A stretch of 6,278 nucleotides of DNA from NCBI GenBank assembly GCA_021161765.1, contig JAGGZZ010000082.1, positions 1 to 6,278 of the forward strand, written 5' to 3'. Position 1 is the first letter of the stretch; each line of letters begins with the position of its first letter. The notes under the pieces were generated by a model that did not search any database, was not told the DNA's origin, and saw only the letters and a program-made list of their open reading frames with translations. Position numbers and translations under genes: made by a program. Of this stretch, positions 1 through 4,487 are shown in pieces. The DNA comes from Candidatus Methanophagales archaeon (lineage in GTDB: Archaea > Halobacteriota > Syntropharchaeia > Alkanophagales > Methanospirareceae).

Positions 1-25
1 AAAAAAACCCCCAAATTGTTTATAA

Positions 26-124
26 TGGAAAACAAATATAAAAACTTGCGAGCAAAGTGAAGGTGTATCCAATTGAAAAAAATTAACGCCCTCACGTTAT
101 TGTGACGTAGGTCACACTTTTTTA
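26..124 (+). other. Edge region with hairpin; no supported gene
   Basis: The first 126 bases lie downstream of the DUF92 gene and contain no convincing coding frame. The only open frame from an ATG is an 11-codon one at 26-61. An A/T-rich TATA-like stretch (AATATAAAAA) sits near 35-44, and a hairpin with a T run ends the region. A very short plus-strand transcript between them is conceivable, but there is no other support for an RNA gene. Confidence 0.2.
101..124 (+). terminator. Candidate hairpin terminator
   Basis: TGTGAC (101-106) and GTCACA (111-116) form a perfect 6-bp stem with a GTAG loop, followed almost at once by a run of seven T (118-123 region) on the plus strand. It resembles a factor-independent terminator for plus-strand transcription. 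On the minus strand it lies just after the DUF92 stop codon, so it may also end that transcript. An alternative shorter stem (TCAC 92-95 with GTGA 102-105) competes with it. Confidence 0.35.
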
Positions 125-126
125 TT

Positions 127-948
127 TCATGTTAAAAATAATCCAAAATAACAGCCCAACAGAATCGCGAAAACACCGCCAAATAGCGTGGCTAAGATGT
201 TCACGTGATGTTTATTCAATTTAAGTGGCTTTCTGTCCTCCACCGTCGCGCCGAGGAGGCTGTCCACGATACCGCCTAAGAATCCCGAGAGGAGACAGAC
301 GCCGGTGAGCAATAAAACGGTTCTTGGTGACTTTTGAACGCCAAACCAAAACGCAAGCGCGGCAAGAGAAATCAAACCTGAACCGAGCATTGATGCGCCA
401 AGACCAGGTAAACTGACGCCGCCGTTCGTGCCCACAGGCACTTTTTTAAGCGTTGTAATCAGCTTCGGATTGCCCTCTGCCTGCCCGATTTCCGTTGAAA
501 ACGTGTCTGCGCAAGCGGTAGCAACCGCGCCGGAGAACCCGAGCAATAGAATCGTGTTTCCGCTTTGGCTTTGACTCTGGCAGGAAATAGCGTAGTAGAG
601 CAGCGCGAAAATCACGGGTGACAGGCCATTGCCAAGCACGTTATTTATGTTTCGCATACCCTTGTTTCCCTCGGCAACGCCAAGTTCTGCCTTTCTGTCG
701 TATTTGTATTTCGTGACTAAATTACCGGACAGGAAGAATGTAAGCAATACAAGCACCCCAGCGCAGCCAAACCGTGGTCCCAGCGCTAACAGGATTATCG
801 CACCCAGTATGAGCGTTCCGATAAGCGCGGAAGTGTTTATTTTACGTTTTACATAAGCATAAAGCACGAGCGAAAAAGCTATCAATAATATAAGCACAGC
901 TACCGTTACCGGGAACAGGTGCTGATGCATGAGTTCGCTGAATAACAT
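127..948 (-). CDS. DUF92 family integral membrane protein (TMEM19/VTE6-like)
   Basis: 273-residue polytopic membrane protein of the DUF92 family (PF01940), which includes human TMEM19 and plant VTE6, a kinase acting on phytyl phosphate. Conserved family blocks are visible in order: RNINNVLGNG (about 99-108), ACADTFSTEIG (145-155), VPVGTNGGVSLPG (170-182), GGIVDSLLGATVED (225-238) and HHVNILATLFGG (247-258). The asparagines, aspartates and glycines of these blocks probably form a membrane-embedded active site. Roughly seven hydrophobic segments are seen, the first at about 12-32. A role in prenyl-phosphate phosphorylation or salvage is inferred from VTE6 only; archaeal members are not assigned by anything here. 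The start at 948 is the first Met in the frame and lies about 30 bases after a TATA-like box (974-982). A second Met at residue 7 is possible. It follows the diadenylate cyclase gene after 48 bases on the same strand and ends in TGA at 127-129. Confidence 0.88.
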   Translation of the reverse strand: MLFSELMHQHLFPVTVAVLILLIAFSLVLYAYVKRKINTSALIGTLILGAIILLALGPRFGCAGVLVLLTFFLSGNLVTKYKYDRKAELGVAEGNKGMRNINNVLGNGLSPVIFALLYYAISCQSQSQSGNTILLLGFSGAVATACADTFSTEIGQAEGNPKLITTLKKVPVGTNGGVSLPGLGASMLGSGLISLAALAFWFGVQKSPRTVLLLTGVCLLSGFLGGIVDSLLGATVEDRKPLKLNKHHVNILATLFGGVFAILLGCYFGLFLT

Positions 949-973
949 GGTAATTCCGAATAGATTTTTTTTC

Positions 974-982
974 TATATAAAC
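974..982 (-). promoter_or_regulatory. TATA-like box for the DUF92 gene
   Basis: Read on the minus strand the sequence is GTTTATATA, a good archaeal TATA-box match centred about 30 bases before the ATG at 948. A start of transcription about 25 bases downstream would give a leaderless or near-leaderless message. No Shine-Dalgarno is seen before the ATG, which agrees. It implies the gene can be transcribed separately from the upstream cyclase gene. Confidence 0.5.
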
Positions 983-996
983 ATTCCACCGATTTT

Positions 997-1581
997 TTAG
1001 ACTCTCTTTATCAGCATAGATAAATTCAAGTCCTTTTCTACTATCTTCTCATATTTGCCTCGTATATGCGGCTTGATCTTCTCCAAATCCCATACCCCCG
1101 ATATTATCTCTCCGACCAACTCGCCATCGTCAAATACTCGTACCACTTCGTCATTGTCTGATACCACTACCGCCACGGCATCTGTTTCTTTAGAGATGGA
1201 AGCGGCAGCCATGTGCCTGCTGCCAAAACCCATTGGAAGGTCTATATTCCGGGAACTTGCTTCAATATGCCTTGCTGCTGAAAGAACGTATCCATCACCG
1301 CTAACAACAAAAGCGCCGTCCAGCTTCGCAAGCTCCTTTATCGTTCCCTGTATATCCGCTTCCCTTATGTCCTTTATTTCCCTAGGATAGGGAGCAAGCG
1401 GGTCTAAAATCATCGGTTTTGATTTCTCTAATACTTTCTCTTCGTCACCCACCACAAACAGCGTGCCCTTCCTCATCTTGTTTATACTTTGCCTTGCTAT
1501 CCCCGCTGCTATCTCTATCACCGTCTCTAACACTTCAGGATTACATTTTCTCCCCACCCTACTACAAATTCGCTCTGCCAT
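997..1581 (-). CDS. dacZ: Diadenylate cyclase (DisA_N/DAC domain)
   Basis: 194-residue protein whose body (about 25-160) is a DisA_N diadenylate cyclase domain, which condenses two ATP into cyclic di-AMP. In archaea c-di-AMP is an essential or osmoregulatory second messenger. Visible motifs are RKGTLFVVGD (37-46), the catalytic DGA (88-90, in LDGAFVVSGDG), and GSRHMAAASIS (120-130) at the position of the RHR motif, followed by TDAVAVVVSD (133-142). The third residue of RHR is Met here. The protein is soluble, with no membrane segment. It is shorter than the roughly 270-residue DacZ described in haloarchaea, and the N-terminal domain before the cyclase is reduced to about 25-35 residues. Upstream space (73 bases to the divergent gene) leaves no room for a lost N-terminus. 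The start at 1581 is preceded by AGGAAA-like purines and an A/T-rich box near 1606-1616. The symbol follows the archaeal family, with moderate certainty. Confidence 0.85.
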   Translation of the reverse strand: MAERICSRVGRKCNPEVLETVIEIAAGIARQSINKMRKGTLFVVGDEEKVLEKSKPMILDPLAPYPREIKDIREADIQGTIKELAKLDGAFVVSGDGYVLSAARHIEASSRNIDLPMGFGSRHMAAASISKETDAVAVVVSDNDEVVRVFDDGELVGEIISGVWDLEKIKPHIRGKYEKIVEKDLNLSMLIKRV

Positions 1582-1654
1582 TTTTATTTCCTATTCTATT
1601 CTGCCAATAATTATTACTGCTCTCTAACTTTATAAAATAAAACCAAAGGGAAAA
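1582..1654. promoter_or_regulatory. Divergent promoter region between cyclase and pantoate kinase
   Basis: This 73-base A/T-rich spacer separates two divergent genes. The plus strand carries TTTATAAAA at 1629-1637, centred 22 bases before the pantoate kinase ATG. The minus strand carries TAATAATTATT at 1606-1616, centred about 30 bases before the cyclase ATG. These are the best TATA candidates for each direction. The symmetrical AATAATTATT core could also be a protein-binding site, but nothing else supports an operator. Confidence 0.45.
1629..1637 (+). promoter_or_regulatory. TATA-like box for pantoate kinase
   Basis: TTTATAAAA is followed by further A/T-rich sequence and centred 22 bases before the ATG at 1655. 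This spacing predicts a transcript beginning at or very close to the start codon. Confidence 0.5.
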
Positions 1655-2560
1655 ATGGGGAATACGAGGAAAACAAAATCATATTCACCTTCGCATATAA
1701 CCGGCTTCTTTGAGATACGGGACGACAGAAATCCCCTGTATAAAGGCTCAGTGGGAGGAGGAATCGTATTAGAAAAGGGCTGTGTGACCGAAGCTTCTTT
1801 CGATAACGAGTTCCATCAAAAGGGAACAAAGGCAGAAATAGAAATAAAAATAAATGGCGTGGAAGAAGAGGCAAATACCTCCAAATACGTTGTGGAGACT
1901 TTAGCAGGAAAGTATGAGGATGAGCACGAGCACGAGCTCAACGTTACCGTGTCAACGGAGTTTGATGTGCCAGTCGGCGCAGGGCTTGGTGCAAGCGGTG
2001 CGGGTGCGCTCAGTACGGCACTCGCATTAAACCGGCTCTTATCGCTTGGCATGACCACAATCGAGGTGGCGCAAATCGCGCATCTTGCAGAAGTGGAAAA
2101 CAACACGGGTCTGAGCGATGTAATTGCCGAGACCTACGGTGGCGTAGTAATAAGAAAGAAACCGGGTCCTCCCGGTATAGGCATTATTGATACGATACCG
2201 CACGAGCGGCAGAAAATAAGCTATGTCGTGTTTGGAACGCGAGCCACAAGAGCCGTTTTGGTGGATAATTCGATGAAAAGGCAAATAAACAAAGCGGGCA
2301 GGGAAGCAATGAAGGAACTGGTCAGGAAACCGAGTTTAGATAATTTCATGCGTGTGTCAAGAAAATTTTCGCTACACAGCGAATTAATAAGTGATAAATG
2401 CCGCGATGCGATAGAGGCGGTGGAAGCAGAAGGGAGCGTTGCAAGTGCCGCGATGATAGGTGATACGGTTTTTGTTGTTGGCGATAGTGAAGCACTGGAG
2501 GAGTTTGGAGAAGTACGAGAGAGCAGAATATCGGTGGTGGGTGCAAATTGCTTTCGGTGA
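1655..2560 (+). CDS. Pantoate kinase (archaeal CoA biosynthesis, GHMP kinase)
   Basis: 301-residue soluble GHMP-superfamily kinase matching archaeal pantoate kinase (PoK), which phosphorylates pantoate to 4-phosphopantoate using ATP. Phosphopantothenate synthetase then acts, giving the archaeal alternative to PanC/PanK in CoA synthesis. Motifs seen: SPSHITGFFEI near the N-terminus (11-21), KGSVGGGIVLE (30-40), the glycine/serine-rich ATP-binding loop PVGAGLGASGAGALS (106-120), NNTGLSDVIAETYGG (149-163), and a C-terminal GHMP motif GSVASAAMIGDTVFVVG (260-276). Length and motif order are normal, with no sign of damage. The start at 1655 is the first Met, lies 22 bases after a TATA-like box and leaves the usual short N-terminus before SPSHITGFF. 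The purine-rich CCAAAGGGAAAA just before it is a weak ribosome-binding candidate. The gene is divergent from the diadenylate cyclase and appears monocistronic. The partner phosphopantothenate synthetase is not in the window. Confidence 0.93.
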   Translation: MGNTRKTKSYSPSHITGFFEIRDDRNPLYKGSVGGGIVLEKGCVTEASFDNEFHQKGTKAEIEIKINGVEEEANTSKYVVETLAGKYEDEHEHELNVTVSTEFDVPVGAGLGASGAGALSTALALNRLLSLGMTTIEVAQIAHLAEVENNTGLSDVIAETYGGVVIRKKPGPPGIGIIDTIPHERQKISYVVFGTRATRAVLVDNSMKRQINKAGREAMKELVRKPSLDNFMRVSRKFSLHSELISDKCRDAIEAVEAEGSVASAAMIGDTVFVVGDSEALEEFGEVRESRISVVGANCFR

Positions 2561-2608
2561 ATCCATTCCCATAGCGATGTAGCTTGGCACGGTTACATTT
2601 CAAAACTC

Positions 2609-2718
2609 ACCGCAGAGAACGCGGAATTAGAGGTTTAGTTTATTAGCGGTTCAGCTCGTTAGCTAAACATCCAAACCGCTAAACCGCTATCCTCTGCACC
2701 CTCTGTGAACTCTGCGGT
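2609..2718. repeat. Imperfect palindromic intergenic repeat
   Basis: The outer arms ACCGCAGAG (2609-2617) and CTCTGCGGT (2710-2718) are perfect inverted copies. An inner pair, TTAGCGGTT (2643-2651) and AACCGCTAA (2674-2682), forms a second 9-bp stem. The right side also has an 8-base tandem duplication, AAACCGCT, at 2673-2680 and 2681-2688. It further shows a rough 9-base rhythm of CTCTG words (about 2692, 2701 and 2710). A long bent hairpin of about 110 bases can therefore form. No coding frame crosses it convincingly. It resembles dispersed palindromic repeats rich in CTCTGCGG words found in many environmental genomes, but only one copy is visible here. Confidence 0.6.
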
Positions 2719-2729
2719 TAATTTATTAG

Positions 2730-2747
2730 AAAGGCAATAATGCCTTT
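2730..2747. terminator. Perfect small hairpin
   Basis: AAAGGCA (2730-2736) and TGCCTTT (2741-2747) form a perfect 7-bp stem with a four-base loop. On the minus strand it is followed by an A/T-rich stretch with short T runs. It lies downstream of the DUF116 genes and the flavoprotein fragment, so it may end minus-strand transcription. The T tract is poor, so the terminator role is uncertain. Confidence 0.3.
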
Positions 2748-2780
2748 AGCATGAAGTACGGCACAATGTTTTATAGGCAT

Positions 2781-2975
2781 CTAATCTCGAACGTACCTTG
2801 AAACGATACTATTAACGCCATCAGCGCCGATAACTACCTTTGCATTGTACTCCCCCTTATTGGTTTCTACAACTATCGTTGACGGTTTCTGGTTTAGAGA
2901 TCGCGCTTTTTCAACTTCATGAAGCTCAACACCGGCATCAACTGCTTTTGAAACGAGGAACGCATCAAATTTATA
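2781..2975 (-). pseudogene. Fragment of a geranylgeranyl-reductase-like FAD protein
   Basis: Reading the minus strand from 2975 gives 64 sense codons ending in TAG (2781-2783). The translation opens YKFDAFLVSKAVDAGVEL and ends with VVIGADGVNSIVSRYVRD. The FD-x-FL-x-x-x-A-x-x-AG opening and the later GADGxNS motif are the internal pattern of the geranylgeranyl reductase / digeranylgeranylglycerophospholipid reductase group of FAD-dependent oxidoreductases. In archaea these saturate isoprenoid lipid chains. Only a piece corresponding to roughly residues 95-160 of a protein of about 400 residues is present. The N-terminal GxGxxG FAD-binding fold and the C-terminal half are missing, and there is no start codon. 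It starts at the codon right after the stop of the DUF116 gene and in the same frame, so a deletion or recombination probably joined the two. After the TAG the frame stays open for 20 more codons but is not recognisable. It is almost certainly non-functional. Confidence 0.75.
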
Positions 2976-3647
2976 TCAACCACGGTAAAACAACATTTCT
3001 CTCACATCTCCCCAGTTCACTTCCGTCATCACGCACCCGGTCTTTAAAAGCACTACGCCAATCATTGGAACACCCTTTGAAGTAACGTATCTCATTGTTT
3101 CGTAAAGGTCCTGCTGACATGCAACACCCATTGCAGCCATAGGCTTTTTGTCCCTTACTGCACGCTTAACAAACTCGCCACCAGGAGCGATACAAATATT
3201 TATCCCATGTTCATCACACATCCTTTTAATCTCTGCAATCTCGCATCTACCACATTCTTTGCATATTATTCCTTCTTGCGGCGACGTCTTCGCCGGACAT
3301 TCGATGTTGCGAAGGCACTGGGGCAAGAACAGCAATCTCTTATCCACCGGTGTATTTCCATACGCATCTTTGTATATGGAATTCAGCAGTGCAATGCCTA
3401 CCTCATCCACGATTACAGGATTTATGTGGAAGTAACCGAGGAATAGCTTGGAGGGCTGGTAAAATAGGTTGAGCACAAAGAGCGTGAATCGTGGGAACAT
3501 GTCCCGTTTATAGATAGCTAAGCTTACGGCAGTCAAAATTAGCGCTGCCGCTAATATAACAAGGACGATAAAAATTTCTCCTACTATTACATACACCGAA
3601 GCCGGGATTAGACCGTTCATTTTGATTTCGTAATTTGCATTTTGCAT
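2976..3647 (-). CDS. DUF116 family cysteine-rich membrane-anchored protein (copy A)
   Basis: Up to 223 residues, DUF116 family (PF01976), function unknown. A hydrophobic N-terminal segment (about 17-45) anchors a cytosolic-type domain. That domain carries the cysteine block LPQCLRNIECPA (109-119) and GIICKECGRCEI (126-137), then GVAC (174-177) and KTGC (202-205). The spacing is C-x5-C-x11-C-x2-C-x2-C-x41-C-x27-C, which suggests metal or iron-sulfur binding; no cluster type can be assigned. Two starts are possible. The ATG at 3647 overlaps the upstream gene by 31 bases. The ATG at 3620 (residue 10) forms an ATGA overlap with the upstream TGA and would give 214 residues beginning MNGLIPAS. The latter fits translational coupling better, and neither has a clear Shine-Dalgarno. 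The gene is co-transcribed with its paralogue. Its stop (2976-2978) is followed in frame by the flavoprotein fragment, but the DUF116 C-terminus itself looks complete. Confidence 0.85.
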   Translation of the reverse strand: MQNANYEIKMNGLIPASVYVIVGEIFIVLVILAAALILTAVSLAIYKRDMFPRFTLFVLNLFYQPSKLFLGYFHINPVIVDEVGIALLNSIYKDAYGNTPVDKRLLFLPQCLRNIECPAKTSPQEGIICKECGRCEIAEIKRMCDEHGINICIAPGGEFVKRAVRDKKPMAAMGVACQQDLYETMRYVTSKGVPMIGVVLLKTGCVMTEVNWGDVREMLFYRG

Positions 3648-4318
3648 TTATTTATTATTTCTTCATAGTCAACGGTGGTATTGACACATCCCGAAGTTGT
3701 TAGAGGCACGCCTTGCGCTGGTATGCCCATGAGCTTTGCGTTTAACATCCCTTCGTGCAGATTAGGGTAGCAAGCAATACCCACCACCGCTTTTGGTTTT
3801 GGTCTGCTGTGCATGAGAATCCTTCCTGTAAACGTCCCACCAGGCGATATGAACATTCTGATGCCAAGCTCCTTAGAAACAGCGCTTAGTTCCGCAATCA
3901 CGCATTTACCACATTCCATACACTGGATACCGTCCACCGAGTTCAGTTTAGCGGGGCATTCCGCGCTTCGGATGCACTGCGGCAGGAGTAGAACACGATC
4001 CTCCATGCTCGTGGCGGCGAAATCGGGATAGTTAAGTGCGTTTCTTATCTCTACCGATACGCGATCTATCAGAGCTGGGTCAACACGAAAGAAGGAAAGC
4101 AGCCGGCGTAACGGCTCGTAAAGCAAAGTTATTATGAACAACACGAAATTAGGCAATATTATTCTTTTCGTGTGTAACGTAAAGGAGCAGAAGAAGAGAG
4201 CTAATGCTAAGAGAACCACGAATGCTATTGCTAAAATTATTATTACCCTCCCTATTGCTTCAAGCACCAAACTCTCTTTGAGAAAGAAAGCGTGAGCAAA
4301 TGGACTGAAAAATGTCAT
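3617..4318 (-). CDS. DUF116 family cysteine-rich membrane-anchored protein (copy B)
   Basis: 233 residues from the ATG at 4318; a paralogue of the following gene. A hydrophobic anchor (about 19-46 from this start) is followed by the DUF116 domain with LLPQCIRSAECPA, GIQCMECGKC, GIAC and TSGC. Its cysteines (115, 121, 133, 136, 139, 183, 211) repeat the spacing of copy A except for two extra residues before the sixth (x43 rather than x41). Clustered cysteines of C-x2-C-x2-C type imply metal or Fe-S binding; the function of the family is unknown. The frame is open to an ATG at 4480, but those 54 extra codons run through the end of the adjacent insertion sequence and lack family character. The ATG at 4318, just before the anchor, is therefore chosen. 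A TATA-like box (4356-4364) abuts the IS end. The C-terminal tail after DYEEII (KCKMQITKSK) is lysine-rich and overlaps the start of copy A. Confidence 0.85.
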   Translation of the reverse strand: MTFFSPFAHAFFLKESLVLEAIGRVIIILAIAFVVLLALALFFCSFTLHTKRIILPNFVLFIITLLYEPLRRLLSFFRVDPALIDRVSVEIRNALNYPDFAATSMEDRVLLLPQCIRSAECPAKLNSVDGIQCMECGKCVIAELSAVSKELGIRMFISPGGTFTGRILMHSRPKPKAVVGIACYPNLHEGMLNAKLMGIPAQGVPLTTSGCVNTTVDYEEIINKCKMQITKSK

Positions 4319-4355
4319 ATATTTCTTAATGTTTTCTTTTTGTAAAAAGGTTTTA

Positions 4356-4364
4356 TTGTATAAA
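4356..4364 (-). promoter_or_regulatory. TATA-like box at the IS/host junction
   Basis: On the minus strand the sequence TTTATACAA, followed by TAAAA, lies about 40 bases before the chosen DUF116 start at 4318. It touches the outermost base of the insertion sequence. If it is the promoter, the bases just upstream of it (the BRE region) are supplied by the IS end. Confidence 0.3.
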
Positions 4365-4374
4365 GAGGCTGTCC
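4364..4374 (+). repeat. IS terminal inverted repeat, transposase 3' side
   Basis: AGAGGCTGTCC, the exact reverse complement of 6034-6044. It marks the end of the element nearest the DUF116 genes. Confidence 0.8.
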
Positions 4375-4487
4375 CACAAATCAACCTCATAATTTTATTA
4401 TACACAAAGGCACACGACAGTAAATCAATATTAATCGTAAGTTCAAGACACTTCATAGGTAAATAGGAATGAAACGTCAAAAAGTCG

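Noticed and set aside
26..61. 11-codon open frame MENKYKNLRAK after a TATA-like stretch
   Set aside because: It is too short and has no ribosome-binding site or similarity to support a peptide gene.
1055..1390. Plus-strand 111-codon open frame
   Set aside because: It is antisense to the diadenylate cyclase, whose motifs are clear; its serine-rich composition is typical of an antisense shadow.
2673..2688. Tandem AAACCGCT units considered as the start of a CRISPR array or satellite
   Set aside because: There are only two 8-base units, with no regular spacers; they are part of the palindromic repeat.
2840..3085. Plus-strand 81-codon open frame
   Set aside because: It lies opposite the flavoprotein fragment and the end of DUF116 copy A, both of which have recognisable family motifs; it is a shadow.
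2781..3647. A DUF116-flavoprotein fusion made by reading through the TGA
   Set aside because: The flavoprotein piece lacks its FAD-binding N-terminus and C-terminal half, other genes here use TGA as a normal stop, and the DUF116 domain looks complete before the stop.
3631..3660. TTTGCAT/TTATT repeats as a regulatory tandem repeat
   Set aside because: This is low-complexity A/T sequence inside the overlap of two coding frames, with no regular unit.
4319..4480. Upstream extension of DUF116 copy B giving a 287-residue protein
   Set aside because: The extra 54 codons run through the IS terminal repeat and lack DUF116 character; the ATG at 4318 directly precedes the membrane anchor.
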